From positions 62,001-126,000 of the forward strand of contig NZ_JAOWLC010000002.1 of assembly GCF_025751535.1 (NCBI RefSeq): 64,000 bases of DNA, given 5' to 3'. Of this stretch, positions 32,862-42,526 are shown in pieces (within the stretch, counting starts at the first letter, position 1; each line of letters begins with the position of its first letter). This DNA is from Lentibacter sp. XHP0401. GTDB lineage: Bacteria > Pseudomonadota > Alphaproteobacteria > Rhodobacterales > Rhodobacteraceae. A model generated the notes under the pieces. The model was not told the DNA's origin and did no database searches. It saw only the letters and a list, made by a program, of their open reading frames with translations. A program made the translations under genes and the position numbers.

Positions 32862-34115
32862 TCAGCCTTCGAGTTTTACCAGCGCGTGGCGCTTTTTGCC
32901 GGCGGCGAGTTTGAGGGTTTTGGCGAGATCCTCTTGCGAGAACATCTGGCCCGCTTCTGTGACGGCTTCGTCGTTCACGCGCGCGCCACCCTCGGCGATG
33001 AGGCGCTTGGCCTCTTTGCCCGAGCTCACGAGCCCTGCGCGCACGAAGAGCTGCGCAGCAGAGATGCCGTCGGAAACATCAGCGGCAGGTAAGGCGACGG
33101 TGGCGAGTTCTTCGCCCACTCCGCCACGCTCGAAAACTTCGCGCGCTGTGGCTTCGGCGGCTTCGGCGGCTTCGCGGCCATGGCAGAGCGTTGTGACCTC
33201 GTTGGCGAGCACGATCTTGGCATCGTTGATCTCTTGTCCCTCAAGCGCGCCGAGGCGTTCGCACTCGTCCAGCGGCAGCTCGGTGTAGAGCTTGAGGAAG
33301 CGGCCGACATCCGCATCTGTTGTGTTGCGCCAGAACTGCCAGAACTCGTAGGGCGCGAGCATGTCGGCGTTGAGCCAGATTGCTCCGCCCTGACTTTTGC
33401 CCATTTTCTTACCATCGGAGGTGGTGAGGAGAGGGGATGTGAGGCCGAAGATTTCTTCACCGATCACGCGGCGGGTGAGGTCGATCCCGTTGATGATGTT
33501 GCCCCATTGATCGGAGCCGCCCATCTGGAGCAGACATCCGTAGCGGCGGTTTAGTTCAAGGAAATCATAAGCTTGCAGGATCATGTAGTTGAACTCCAGG
33601 AAGCTCAAGGACTGTTCGCGGTCTAGCCGTGATTTGACGCTTTCAAAGGCGAGCATACGGTTGACCGAGAAGTGGCGACCGATGTCGCGCAGGAATTCGA
33701 GGTAATTGAGCCCGTCGAGCCATTCGGCGTTGTTGAGCATAATGGCATCGGTTTTGCCTTCACCATAGGTCAGGTATTTCGCAAACACCTGCTTCATACC
33801 TTCGATATTGTCATCAATCTGCGCAGGTGTGAGGAGCGGGCGCTCGTCGGCGCGGAAGGAAGGATCACCCACTTTTGTTGTGCCGCCGCCCATTAGGGTG
33901 ATCGGTTTGTGGCCTGATTTTTGCAGCCAGCGCAGCATCATGATGTTGAGCAAATGCCCGACGTGCAGCGATTTGGCTGTCGCGTCATAGCCGATATAAG
34001 TTGGCACAACCCCTTTGATCATGGCCTCGTCGAGGCCTTGATAATCGGTGCAATCGGCGAGAAAGCCGCGCTCCATCATGACACGCATGAAGTCCGATTT
34101 GGGGTGATAGGTCAT
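32862..34115 (-). CDS. tyrS: Tyrosyl-tRNA synthetase
   Basis: The 417-residue protein is taken from ATG 34113-34115 ([18 protein letters not shown]). The frame runs 63 codons further upstream, but that part lies across the divergent anmK gene. It has the class I HIGH motif as HVGH (residues 51-54), the KMSKS motif as KMGKS, the tyrosine pocket and a C-terminal S4 RNA-binding domain ([18 protein letters not shown]). It charges tRNA-Tyr in the cytoplasm. It is divergent from anmK with 61 bp between starts. Confidence 0.96.
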   Translation of the reverse strand: MTYHPKSDFMRVMMERGFLADCTDYQGLDEAMIKGVVPTYIGYDATAKSLHVGHLLNIMMLRWLQKSGHKPITLMGGGTTKVGDPSFRADERPLLTPAQIDDNIEGMKQVFAKYLTYGEGKTDAIMLNNAEWLDGLNYLEFLRDIGRHFSVNRMLAFESVKSRLDREQSLSFLEFNYMILQAYDFLELNRRYGCLLQMGGSDQWGNIINGIDLTRRVIGEEIFGLTSPLLTTSDGKKMGKSQGGAIWLNADMLAPYEFWQFWRNTTDADVGRFLKLYTELPLDECERLGALEGQEINDAKIVLANEVTTLCHGREAAEAAEATAREVFERGGVGEELATVALPAADVSDGISAAQLFVRAGLVSSGKEAKRLIAEGGARVNDEAVTEAGQMFSQEDLAKTLKLAAGKKRHALVKLEG

Positions 34116-34176
34116 TTTGATATTCCTTGGTTGGTGTGGCGCTTGTATAGAGCGCTCATGGGCGAAGGAAAAGACC

Positions 34177-35286
34177 ATGATTAAGGGCAAGAAACCAGCG
34201 GGCAAACTGCGTGCTATCGGCGCGATGAGTGGAACGTCACTTGACGGGGTTGATGTGGCCGAGGTGGTCACCGACGGGCATGATATTTTCAGTTTCGGAA
34301 CCACGGGCTACCGCGCTTATACGCCTGAGGAGCACGGGATTTTGCGCGGCGTTTTGGGCAAGTGGCATGATGCCGAGGGGCTGGACGCGGCGTTTGAGGT
34401 GGTGCAGCGCGCGCATATCGAGGCGTTGAGTGGCACAGAGGCCGAACTTGTCGGCTTTCATGGCCAGACGCTCGCGCATGATCCGCGTGGGCGCGGCACG
34501 CACCAGATGGGGGACGGCGCGGCTTTGGCCGAGGCTCTGGGCAAGACTGTGGTGTGGGATTTTCGCTCGTCCGATGTTGAACTTGGCGGCGAAGGCGCGC
34601 CGCTTGCTCCGTTTTTTCACCACGCTTGCGCGCGGCACCTGGGATATGAACGGCCAGTTGCCTTCCTTAATCTTGGCGGTGTGGGCAACATTACTTTTGT
34701 CGACCCGCGGATTGCAAAGCCTGAAGACGCAGGTGCGGTTTTGGCGTTTGATACGGGACCGGCCAATGCGCCGATCAACGACTTATGCAACGAACGCCTG
34801 GGCCGGCCTTATGATGAAGGCGGCGCTTTGGCCCGTAGCGGGCGCGTTGAAACCGGGGCGTTGGAGCTGTTTCTGGCGGACCCGTATTTTTACCGTATTC
34901 CGCCCAAGTCGCTTGACCGCGACGCTTTTGCTGTGATGCGCGAACTGGTGCTTGAGTTGCCTGATGCGGATGCGGCGGCCACGCTGACAGGGATGGCCGC
35001 GGCCTCTGTTTTGCAGGCGATGGACCATGCCCCAGAGGCGCCCGGCGAAGTTCTGGTGACGGGCGGGGGGCGCTTGAACCCCGTAATGATGCAGATGCTT
35101 GCAGCGGCGCTTGATTGCCCTGTGCGGGATATCGACGAGACGGGGCTTAACGGCGACATGCTGGAGGCGCAGGCCTTTGGCTACCTCGCCGTGCGCGTTG
35201 CGCGGGGGCTGGCAACATCCTGCCCGAGCACAACAGGCGTGCGGGCGGCGGTGGGCGGCGGAATTGTGAGCTATCCGTCCGAATAA
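34177..35286 (+). CDS. anmK: Anhydro-N-acetylmuramic acid kinase
   Basis: The 369-residue protein starts at ATG 34177. It has [14 protein letters not shown] (residues 17-30), [33 protein letters not shown] and [12 protein letters not shown], the ASKHA-fold signature of AnmK. The enzyme phosphorylates and opens 1,6-anhydro-MurNAc to MurNAc-6-phosphate in cell-wall recycling. Its 3' end converges with the radical SAM gene, leaving 4 bp between stops. Confidence 0.95.
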   Translation: MIKGKKPAGKLRAIGAMSGTSLDGVDVAEVVTDGHDIFSFGTTGYRAYTPEEHGILRGVLGKWHDAEGLDAAFEVVQRAHIEALSGTEAELVGFHGQTLAHDPRGRGTHQMGDGAALAEALGKTVVWDFRSSDVELGGEGAPLAPFFHHACARHLGYERPVAFLNLGGVGNITFVDPRIAKPEDAGAVLAFDTGPANAPINDLCNERLGRPYDEGGALARSGRVETGALELFLADPYFYRIPPKSLDRDAFAVMRELVLELPDADAAATLTGMAAASVLQAMDHAPEAPGEVLVTGGGRLNPVMMQMLAAALDCPVRDIDETGLNGDMLEAQAFGYLAVRVARGLATSCPSTTGVRAAVGGGIVSYPSE

Positions 35287-35290
35287 AGCC

Positions 35291-36241
35291 TCAGGCCGAG
35301 CAGGAAGCTCCACCGAGCACACAGAATTTGGCGCAATGCGGGTGATTGAGCTGCACAGGGCGGCGGGCCTCTTTCAGTGTGTTCCCAAGCTCGAACTCGG
35401 GCGTGTAGGCGAGAAGTGTGCAGGCAAGCACGGCGGGGGCTTCGGCGCCCTTACGCTTAACCACCATGCGTGAGGAGGAGCACATCACATCCTCAGGAGA
35501 TTTGCCCAAGATGCCCCAGCAGTCTGTTGTGATTTCGGGGACTTCGACGTTCATGTCCATTTCTGGAAAAAGCACTGTTTGAGCAGGGGCTTGGGCATCA
35601 ATTCTGAAGTTGTTTTCCGAGTAGAGGCGGGCATAGCCTGCGCGGGCCTCGGCTTCGCTTTCGTGAAAGGCGATGCGGCCGGCAACGGCCATTTTGAAAC
35701 CGTGGTCGCGCAGCCAGATCATGCCCTCGATTGTGCGCTTGAAGGCATCTTTGCCGCGCTCGGCATCGTGCAATTCGGCTGACCAGTGATCGACGGAAAT
35801 ACGGAAAGTCATCTGGTCGTGGTATTTTTCGGCCAGCTTGAGCAGGCCTGTTTGCATGGGTTTGCGCATCATCGGGCGCATGGCGTTGGTGAGAACAAGC
35901 ACTTCGAACCCTTGCTCAAGTGCAGCCTCCATCATGCCGATCATCTCCGGGTTCATGAACGGTTCGCCGCCTGTGAAGGCGATCTCGCGGATGGGCCAGC
36001 CGAGGCTTTTGACTTCGTCGAGATAAGGCTCGATATCGGCGCGGGTGAGATACACCAGCGCATCATTGGTGGGGGAGCTTTCGATATAGCAATTTGCACA
36101 GGTGATGTTGCAGAGCGTGCCTGTGTTGAACCAGAGCGTTTCGGGGTGTGTGAGCGCAACGGAAGCGCGTGTCTCGCCTTTGGCTGTGACGCGCGGATCT
36201 TGAAACTTGCCGAAGTTGGCGTGTGTGGTGAAATCTTCCAT
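35291..36241 (-). CDS. Radical SAM protein of unknown substrate
   Basis: The 316-residue protein has the radical SAM cluster motif Cys44-x3-Cys48-x2-Cys51 (GTLCNITCANCY), the SAM-binding FTGGEPFMNPE and the later ISVDHW strand. The C-terminal half contains further cysteines: DCWGI, VMCSSS, VLACTLL and Cys303/307/314 (HCAKFCVLGGASCSA). These resemble the auxiliary-cluster region of SPASM/twitch enzymes, which modify peptides or sugars. It is monocistronic and divergent from zwf. The closest peptide-like gene in the window is the CC-repeat protein 5 kb away, with no direct evidence of a link. Confidence 0.85.
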   Translation of the reverse strand: MEDFTTHANFGKFQDPRVTAKGETRASVALTHPETLWFNTGTLCNITCANCYIESSPTNDALVYLTRADIEPYLDEVKSLGWPIREIAFTGGEPFMNPEMIGMMEAALEQGFEVLVLTNAMRPMMRKPMQTGLLKLAEKYHDQMTFRISVDHWSAELHDAERGKDAFKRTIEGMIWLRDHGFKMAVAGRIAFHESEAEARAGYARLYSENNFRIDAQAPAQTVLFPEMDMNVEVPEITTDCWGILGKSPEDVMCSSSRMVVKRKGAEAPAVLACTLLAYTPEFELGNTLKEARRPVQLNHPHCAKFCVLGGASCSA

Positions 36242-36382
36242 GGAGCCCTGACATAATCATTGTGTTTTCTTTGGCTAACCCAAGCTGCGCACGCAAAAAA
36301 GGGCCGAAGCGGGGATTGACGCCATTGTGAACGCGCGCAGGCCTGTTATCTTTCGGGCAACATACTTTGAAAAGGCTGTCTT

Positions 36383-37837
36383 ATGGTATCGCGCGTTATT
36401 CCTGTCGATGATTTTGATCTGGTGATCTTCGGCGCAACGGGTGACCTTGCACGGCGCAAGATATTGCCCAGCCTGTTCCGCCGCTTTTGTGCGGGGCAGA
36501 TGCCTGATGAGGCCCGTGTTATAGGGGCTGCGCGCTCGGACCATGATGACAAGAGTTTTCGGGCCTTTGTCATGGAAGCCTTGAAAGAGTTTGCGAGTGT
36601 GAAGGGCGCCAAGGCGGCAGATTACAAAGCCTTTGTAGCAAGGCTGGATTATGTGACGCTAGATGCGCGCGGCACAGCGGGCTGGGAAGAGCTTAAAGCG
36701 CTTTGTGACCGAGGGGTGACGCGGGCGTTTTACTTCTCGGTCGGGCCAAGCCTGTTTGAAGACCTTGCCAAGCGCCTGCATAAATACGGGCTCGCAGGCA
36801 ACGAAACGCGGATTGTTGTGGAAAAACCCTTTGGCCGTGATCTGGAGAGCGCCAAGGATTTGAACGCGGCTTTGGCCAAGCATTTTGACGAAAGCCAGAT
36901 TTACCGGATCGACCATTATCTTGGCAAGGAAACGGTACAAAACCTGATGGCTGTGCGCTTTGGCAACATGTTGTTCGAGCCGCTCTGGAACAGCCAGTAT
37001 ATCGACCACATCCAGATCACGGTGGCGGAAACAGTGGGGGTTGCGGGGCGGGGCGAATATTATGACCGCGCAGGCGCCATGCGCGATATGGTGCAAAACC
37101 ATTTGATGCAGCTTTTGTGCCTGATTGCCATGGAGCCGCCTGCGCAATTTGAACCTGCGGCGGTGCGTGACGAGAAGCTCAAGGTCATTCGCGCTCTGGA
37201 GCCTGTGGGGCCGAAAGAACTGGTGCGCGGGCAGTATCAGGCCGATGAGGACAGGAGCAGTTATCTTGAGGATGTGGGGGACGAGGACAGCACCACAGAG
37301 AGCTTTATTGCGATCAAGGCGCATATCTCGAATTGGCGGTGGGCGGGCACGCCGTTTTATTTGCGCACGGGAAAACGCCTCAAGCACCGTGCCAGCGAGA
37401 TTGCGGTGGTGTTCAAGGATACGCCACACAGCATTTTTGGCGATGATGCAGGGCGGCATCGCAACATTTTGAGCATTCGCTTGCAGCCCAACGAAGGCAT
37501 CGAGCTTGGCGTGACGATCAAGGAGCCCGGGCCCGGCGGTATGCGGCTAATTGATGTGCCGCTTGATATGAGCTTTGCGGAGGCGCTCGGACCGGACGGT
37601 GAAGATGTGCCGGACGCTTACGAGCGGTTGATTATGGATGTGATCCGTGGAAACCAGACGCTGTTTATGCGCGACGATGAAGTCGAGGCGGCGTGGCGCT
37701 GGAGCGATCCTATTATTGCAGGCTGGGAAGAGCGGCGCGATGTGCCGCTGCCCTACGAGCCTGACAGTGCGGGGCCTGACGATGCGCTGATGCTGATGCA
37801 CCGAGATGGCCGACGTTGGAGGGAAATTAGAGAATGA
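36383..37837 (+). CDS. zwf: Glucose-6-phosphate 1-dehydrogenase
   Basis: The 484-residue enzyme has the NADP Rossmann motif GATGDLARRK (residues 17-26) and the substrate signature RIDHYLGKE with catalytic His. It oxidises glucose 6-phosphate to 6-phosphogluconolactone. It is the first of a zwf-pgl-pgi operon; its stop overlaps the pgl start by 4 bp. The operon feeds the Entner-Doudoroff and oxidative pentose phosphate routes. edd and eda are not adjacent. Confidence 0.96.
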   Translation: MVSRVIPVDDFDLVIFGATGDLARRKILPSLFRRFCAGQMPDEARVIGAARSDHDDKSFRAFVMEALKEFASVKGAKAADYKAFVARLDYVTLDARGTAGWEELKALCDRGVTRAFYFSVGPSLFEDLAKRLHKYGLAGNETRIVVEKPFGRDLESAKDLNAALAKHFDESQIYRIDHYLGKETVQNLMAVRFGNMLFEPLWNSQYIDHIQITVAETVGVAGRGEYYDRAGAMRDMVQNHLMQLLCLIAMEPPAQFEPAAVRDEKLKVIRALEPVGPKELVRGQYQADEDRSSYLEDVGDEDSTTESFIAIKAHISNWRWAGTPFYLRTGKRLKHRASEIAVVFKDTPHSIFGDDAGRHRNILSIRLQPNEGIELGVTIKEPGPGGMRLIDVPLDMSFAEALGPDGEDVPDAYERLIMDVIRGNQTLFMRDDEVEAAWRWSDPIIAGWEERRDVPLPYEPDSAGPDDALMLMHRDGRRWREIRE

Positions 37838-38508
37838 AAATAGTCACTTACCCAGATGATGACATGTTGTTCATGGGGCTTGCCAATGTTCTGGCGGGCG
37901 AGCTTAAAAGCGAGCTTTTGCACGAGGAACGCGCCAGTTTTGTTGTGCCGGGTGGCACAACTCCGGGGCCTGTTTTTGATGCGCTTTGTGCAGCAAGTCT
38001 GGACTGGAGCCGCGTTGATGTGATGCTCTCGGACGAACGTTGGCGGCCCGAGGTGCATGTGCGTTCGAACGCGCGGCTGGTGCGCGAGCGGTTGTTGCAG
38101 GGGCGCGCGGCGGAAGCGGTGTTTCACCCCTTTTATACAGGGGCACCTACGCCTGACGAGACATTGGCTGATGTGGAAAGCACGATTTACCCGTGCCTGC
38201 CTATCTCGGTTTTGCTGCTGGGTATGGGCACGGATATGCACACGGCTTCACTGTTTCCACGTGCCAAGGGGCTTGATGTTGCTTTGAGCGAGGAGACAAG
38301 CGCACTGCTCACGCCGATCGAGGCGGAAGGTGAGCCGGAGCCGCGTGTGACGCTGACGGCCAATGTGTTGAACGGCGCGATGAAGAAACATCTGGTGATT
38401 ATTGGCGCGGAAAAGCGCGCGGCGTTGGAGCGCGCAGCGACATTGCCGCCCGAGAAAGCACCTGTGAATGCGATCCTTGAGGGCACGACAGTGCATTGGG
38501 CACCATGA
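37834..38508 (+). CDS. pgl: 6-phosphogluconolactonase
   Basis: The 224-residue protein belongs to the DevB/NagB-fold lactonases, with [29 protein letters not shown] and [14 protein letters not shown]. It hydrolyses 6-phosphogluconolactone. It overlaps zwf upstream and pgi downstream by ATGA junctions, so all three are co-translated. Confidence 0.93.
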   Translation: MKIVTYPDDDMLFMGLANVLAGELKSELLHEERASFVVPGGTTPGPVFDALCAASLDWSRVDVMLSDERWRPEVHVRSNARLVRERLLQGRAAEAVFHPFYTGAPTPDETLADVESTIYPCLPISVLLLGMGTDMHTASLFPRAKGLDVALSEETSALLTPIEAEGEPEPRVTLTANVLNGAMKKHLVIIGAEKRAALERAATLPPEKAPVNAILEGTTVHWAP

Positions 38509-40037
38509 TGCCGGCGAAGGAGTGGGCGCGGGTTTTTACGCTTGGCCGCGCGCGTGGCAAGATTGCCGAGTTGTTTGAGGCGGATGCGAAGCGGGCGGAG
38601 CGCTTTAGCCGTGAGGCCTGCGGGATACTCTATGACTTCAGCAAAACAGCATTGAGCGAGGAGAGCTTTGCTGCGTTGCTGGATCTCGCTGAAGCGGCCG
38701 AGGTGGAGGCGGCGCGTGATGCGATGATGCGCGGCGAGAAGATCAACACCACAGAAGGCCGCGCTGTGCTGCATACGGCGCTAAGGGCGGGGCCTGAGGC
38801 GGTGATTGAGGTAGATGGGCAAGATGTGATGCCCGAGGTGCGGGGCACGTTGGCGCGGATGGCGGCGTTTGCCCGTGAGGTGCGCAAGGGGCCGATCACG
38901 GATGTCGTGAATATCGGGATTGGCGGCTCGGATCTTGGGCCAGCTATGACGGCACTCGCGCTTCAGCCTTACGCAGACGGGCCACGGGTGCATTTTGTAT
39001 CCAACATTGATGGCGCACACATTCATGATGTTCTGAAAAAGCTTAACGCGGCGACAACGCTTGTGTTGGTGGCCTCGAAAACCTTCACCACCATCGAGAC
39101 GATGACCAACGCCGCCACGGCGCGGCGCTGGATGGCGGAGACGGTTGCCGACCCTGCGGCGCAGTTTGCCGCGATTTCCAGTGCCGAGGAGAAGGCGGCG
39201 GAGTTTGGCATTCCTGCGGAGCGGGTGTTTGGTTTTGAAGATTGGGTTGGCGGACGCTATTCTGTCTGGGGACCGATAGGTTTGAGCCTGATGCTGGCCA
39301 TCGGGCCAGAAGATTTTGCCGCATTTCTGGCTGGGGCAGCCGAGATGGACCTGCATTTTGCGAGCGCGCCCTTGGCCGAGAATCTGCCTGTGATCCATGC
39401 GCTTGTCGGGCTGTGGCATCATCAGGTTTGTGGATATGCCACCCGCGCGGTGCTGCCTTATGACCAGAGGCTGGCGCGGTTGCCCGCATATCTCCAACAG
39501 CTTGACATGGAGAGCAACGGCAAGCGCGTGAGCAAGGCGGGAGAGGCGCTGGCCTTTGGCTCGGGGGCGATTGTCTGGGGTGAGCCCGGCACCAACGGGC
39601 AGCACGCGTTTTATCAACTGCTCCACCAAGGCACCGAGATTGTGCCTGCGGATTTTCTTGTTGCGATGCAGGGGCATGAGGAAGGGCTGGCGCATCATCA
39701 TGCGCTTCTGGTGGCCAACTGCTTTGCGCAATCTCAGGCGCTGATGCTGGGGCGCGACCATGAGGCACCGCAGCGGGTGTTTGAGGGCAACAGACCCTCT
39801 GTGACCATGGCGTATGAGAAGCTCACCCCGCGCATGTTGGGGCGGATTATTGCGCTTTATGAGCACCGTGTGTTTGTGGAAGGGGCGATCCTCGGGATCA
39901 ACTCGTTTGACCAGTTCGGTGTTGAACTGGGCAAGGAACTGGCGACGGCTTTACAGCCTGTGCTTGGGGGGGCGGAGGCTGATTTGGACAGTTCAACCGC
40001 GCAGCTTGTCGCGTTTTATCGCGGCTATCAGAACTAG
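38505..40037 (+). CDS. pgi: Glucose-6-phosphate isomerase
   Basis: The 510-residue protein is taken from ATG 38505, which overlaps the pgl stop; a second ATG at 38508 and a TTG at 38496 are alternatives. It has the PGI signatures [39 protein letters not shown], and the C-terminal [13 protein letters not shown]. It interconverts glucose and fructose 6-phosphates. The 3' end overlaps the convergent xthA stop by 4 bp. Confidence 0.95.
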   Translation: MMPAKEWARVFTLGRARGKIAELFEADAKRAERFSREACGILYDFSKTALSEESFAALLDLAEAAEVEAARDAMMRGEKINTTEGRAVLHTALRAGPEAVIEVDGQDVMPEVRGTLARMAAFAREVRKGPITDVVNIGIGGSDLGPAMTALALQPYADGPRVHFVSNIDGAHIHDVLKKLNAATTLVLVASKTFTTIETMTNAATARRWMAETVADPAAQFAAISSAEEKAAEFGIPAERVFGFEDWVGGRYSVWGPIGLSLMLAIGPEDFAAFLAGAAEMDLHFASAPLAENLPVIHALVGLWHHQVCGYATRAVLPYDQRLARLPAYLQQLDMESNGKRVSKAGEALAFGSGAIVWGEPGTNGQHAFYQLLHQGTEIVPADFLVAMQGHEEGLAHHHALLVANCFAQSQALMLGRDHEAPQRVFEGNRPSVTMAYEKLTPRMLGRIIALYEHRVFVEGAILGINSFDQFGVELGKELATALQPVLGGAEADLDSSTAQLVAFYRGYQN

Positions 40038-40813
40038 ATATCAAGTTCGAGCCAGACCGGCACATGGTCTGACGGCTTTTCGCGGCCGCGCAGTTCGGCT
40101 TGAATTTCGCATTTGACCATGAGGTCGGCGCATTCGGGGCTGAGCAGGAAATGGTCAATCCGGATGCCGTTATTGCGCTGCCATGCGCCGGCTTGATAAT
40201 CCCAGAAGCTGTAGTGCCCGCCGCCCTGCGTCTGTGCACGGAAGGCTTCTGTGAGGCCAAGAGCGAGAAGGCGCCGGAAGGCCTCGCGGCTCCGGGGGAG
40301 GGCGAGAGCATCTTCGCGCCAGCTTTCGGGCTTGGCGGCGTCTTCATCCTGCGGGATGACGTTGTAGTCACCTGCCATGAGGAAGGGCTCTTCCAGCTCA
40401 AGCAGCTCTTCGGCGCGTCTGTGCAGGCGCTCCATCCACGCAAGCTTATAGTCATACTTGGGGCCGGGGACGGGGTTGCCATTGGGCAGGTAGAGCCCGC
40501 AGATGCGCAGGGCGGTTTTGCCTACCACGGTGGCCTCGATGTAGCGGGCTTGTTCATCGTCTTCGTCGCCCGCGAGGCCACGGGTGACATCTTCGAGTGG
40601 CAGCTTCGAGAGCAGGGCAACGCCGTTGAAGGATTTTTGACCGTGGGTCTCGACCTGATAGCCGAGAGTTTCGATCTCGTCGCGTGGGAAGCCTTCATCG
40701 ATGGATTTGATCTCTTGCAGGATCGCTACATCGGGGGCGTCGTCTTTGAGCCATGTCATCAGGGTTTCAAAACGGGCTTTAACACCGTTGATGTTGAAAG
40801 TTGCGATCTTCAT
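40034..40813 (-). CDS. xthA: Exodeoxyribonuclease III
   Basis: The 259-residue protein has the exonuclease/endonuclease/phosphatase fold motifs: [17 protein letters not shown] (metal-binding Glu), GDYNVIP and the final SDHVPVW with catalytic Asp-His. It acts in base excision repair as an AP endonuclease and 3'-5' exonuclease. It is monocistronic. Confidence 0.94.
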   Translation of the reverse strand: MKIATFNINGVKARFETLMTWLKDDAPDVAILQEIKSIDEGFPRDEIETLGYQVETHGQKSFNGVALLSKLPLEDVTRGLAGDEDDEQARYIEATVVGKTALRICGLYLPNGNPVPGPKYDYKLAWMERLHRRAEELLELEEPFLMAGDYNVIPQDEDAAKPESWREDALALPRSREAFRRLLALGLTEAFRAQTQGGGHYSFWDYQAGAWQRNNGIRIDHFLLSPECADLMVKCEIQAELRGREKPSDHVPVWLELDI

Positions 40814-41009
40814 GAGGCCCGCCTGCGATTTGTTTCCTCACTGGTTTAGCCGAAGAATCATCGCGCCGCCAGAGTGGCTTGGAGTGAGGGGAATGGAGAT
40901 TTGATTCTGTCATTGGAAGGATGGTCCTGGACCAGAACGTCAGGTCAAGCGGTGAAGGGGTTTGAAAATATGGAAGCAAAATGAATGAGTTATGGGTTTG
41001 TTGGTGAAA

Positions 41010-41062
41010 ACAACTTAAGGTTGTGTAAAAAACATTGCTTAACAACTCTAGGTAGATAATGC
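41010..41062 (+). promoter_or_regulatory. Possible promoter region of the CC-repeat gene
   Basis: ACAAC-ttaag-GTTGT (41010-41024) forms an interrupted dyad. TTGCTT at 41035 and TAATGC at 41057, 16 bp apart, could serve as -35 and -10 boxes. The start codon is about 30 bp downstream. Support is by eye only. Confidence 0.3.
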
Positions 41063-41092
41063 TGAAGACACATCAACCTGAAGGGAATTGAG

Positions 41093-41377
41093 ATGTCTGC
41101 ACTTCGTAAAACACAATCCATTGAAATCCAGATCACAGAGACAAGCATGTTTGAGGGCGCTGGCTCGGAGTTGTTCATCTGCTGTTCGGAGCCGACAGGC
41201 TCGGACGCCATGATGGGTGACGCAACCGGCGCATATATCTGCTGCTCGGACCCTGCCGGTTCTGACAGCATGTCAGGCGATGCGACTGGCACATATATTT
41301 GCTGCTCAGAGCCCACAGGTTCGGATGCCATGTCTGGTGAAAAAGTAGAGATGTTCATCTGCTGCTCGGACGATTGA
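41093..41377 (+). CDS. Small protein with four Cys-Cys pairs at 20-residue spacing
   Basis: The 94-residue protein starts at ATG 41093 with a good ribosome binding site (AAGGGA, 6 nt upstream). After a leader-like first 27 residues (MSALRKTQSIEIQITETSMF...), a unit of exactly 20 residues repeats: (F/Y)ICCS(E/D)P(T/A)GSD(A/S)MxG. The pairs fall at 30/31, 50/51, 70/71 and 90/91, and the last unit stops after FICCSDD. The DNA copies vary at synonymous positions while ICCS and GSD stay fixed, which argues for selection on the protein. There is no signal peptide or membrane helix. The Cys pairs could bind metal, form disulfides, or be sites of peptide modification. A hairpin and a gene of unknown family follow. 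I have only a weak, unverified memory of Rhodobacterales DUF families like this pair. Confidence 0.85.
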   Translation: MSALRKTQSIEIQITETSMFEGAGSELFICCSEPTGSDAMMGDATGAYICCSDPAGSDSMSGDATGTYICCSEPTGSDAMSGEKVEMFICCSDD

Positions 41378-41385
41378 GCCCTATG

Positions 41386-41407
41386 GCCCGAGCTTTAGCG
41401 CTCGGGC
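41386..41407 (+). promoter_or_regulatory. Intercistronic hairpin after the CC-repeat gene
   Basis: GCCCGAGC (41386-41393) pairs perfectly with GCTCGGGC (41400-41407) around loop TTTAGC, starting nine bases after the stop codon. No T-run follows, so it is more likely an mRNA-stabilising or partial stop structure that lets the small gene be made in excess over its downstream neighbour. Confidence 0.6.
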
Positions 41408-41465
41408 TACAAGCGGGGGGCCATGCCTCCCGCCAAACTTCTGAAGCAAACAATGGGGCCGACCG

Positions 41466-42524
41466 ATGGGCGACGTAATCCAGCTTAACTTCGCTAAGCC
41501 AGTTTATGCAGAGGCCGACCAGCAAGCCGCATTGGCGCATTGTTTTGCACGTCATCGCCGCATTGGGGATGATGTTTTCTGGCTGAAGGAAAACGCCGAG
41601 TTTCTCAACATCCACGAGACAACTGGTAAACGGCTGAGCGATGGAGCCTTGAGCGCTTACGAGAGTTTCTATAACGATGTTGAAAGCCGCTTGCGGTTTT
41701 TCCCACAGTATTACCGTTTTTTGCTGTCGATCACGCTTGACCTTGAGGCGTTAGGCTTTGAGGGCAGCAAGGGGGGCGCGCTTTGTGCTTGGGCCGATAA
41801 AGCGCAGCTTGTGGATGCGGAACTGTCTGATTTGCAGCGCGCCGAAGCAGCACGGCTTTTGGGCCGTGGCGGTCTTGTGGGGGTGCATGAAGATACAGCG
41901 CTAACCAGCCGTTTGCACAGGTTTATTTCGCACAGTGCAACCTTTTCGCTCCCCAATAAAAAAGCCGCTTACGAGCTGACCCATATTGTCTTTTATCTCA
42001 GTGAATATGGCCGACGTGACCCTGAGATAAGCCGCTCTGCCGTCCGCAGCCTGATGTTTGCAGGCACGCTTGCGCTGATTGACGAGAACGCCGATTTGTT
42101 GGCCGAGGTTTGCCTTGCCTTGCGGTTTGCGCGCCAACCTGTGCCGCCAGCCTGGGCTGCTTGGGTGCAGGCCGTGGGCAAGCGCTTTACAGTGAGTGCC
42201 GAGGCGAGCCCGCCAATTGACGATTATCACGAGTTTCTCACCTGCAACTGGTTGGCCATGGCCACCGGGGGAGAAAGTTTTGCACAGGAGATGAGTGCCG
42301 AGCGTATGATTTTTAAGAAATCACACGGGCATCATGGGGTTTTGCGGGCGATGTCGGAGTATCTTTACAATCTGGCCGACAAGCGTGTGGACGATTGGGG
42401 CGCGATGCGAGGTGAACTTGAGGGGATGATCGCCGGCGACGCTTATGCACATCTTCTGCAAGCGGAAGCGGCTTATCCCGAGTTTGACGAGTTTTTTGCG
42501 TATTTTGCCCGCGCGGGGGGCTAG
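41466..42524 (+). CDS. Protein of unknown family, probable partner of the CC-repeat protein
   Basis: The 352-residue protein (MGDVIQLNFAKPVYAEADQQ) lacks a signal peptide and membrane helices and appears almost wholly alpha-helical, so it should be cytoplasmic. Notable segments are AYESFYNDVESRLRFFPQYYRF (about 64-84), AAYELTHIVFYLSEYGRRDP (167-186) and a His-rich KKSHGHHG (284-291). I recognise no catalytic motif. It lies 88 bp downstream of the CC-repeat gene on the same strand, separated by a hairpin, and no other gene is in the unit. This suggests a dedicated partner such as a maturation or binding factor. Its 3' end converges with erpA, 2 bp apart. Confidence 0.8.
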   Translation: MGDVIQLNFAKPVYAEADQQAALAHCFARHRRIGDDVFWLKENAEFLNIHETTGKRLSDGALSAYESFYNDVESRLRFFPQYYRFLLSITLDLEALGFEGSKGGALCAWADKAQLVDAELSDLQRAEAARLLGRGGLVGVHEDTALTSRLHRFISHSATFSLPNKKAAYELTHIVFYLSEYGRRDPEISRSAVRSLMFAGTLALIDENADLLAEVCLALRFARQPVPPAWAAWVQAVGKRFTVSAEASPPIDDYHEFLTCNWLAMATGGESFAQEMSAERMIFKKSHGHHGVLRAMSEYLYNLADKRVDDWGAMRGELEGMIAGDAYAHLLQAEAAYPEFDEFFAYFARAGG

Positions 42525-42526
42525 CT

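Noticed and set aside
40990-41358. Minus-strand frame with a repeated SEPVGSEQQ pattern
   Set aside because: It is the mirror of the 60-bp repeats of the CC-repeat gene. The plus-strand gene has the better ribosome site and fixed Cys pairs.
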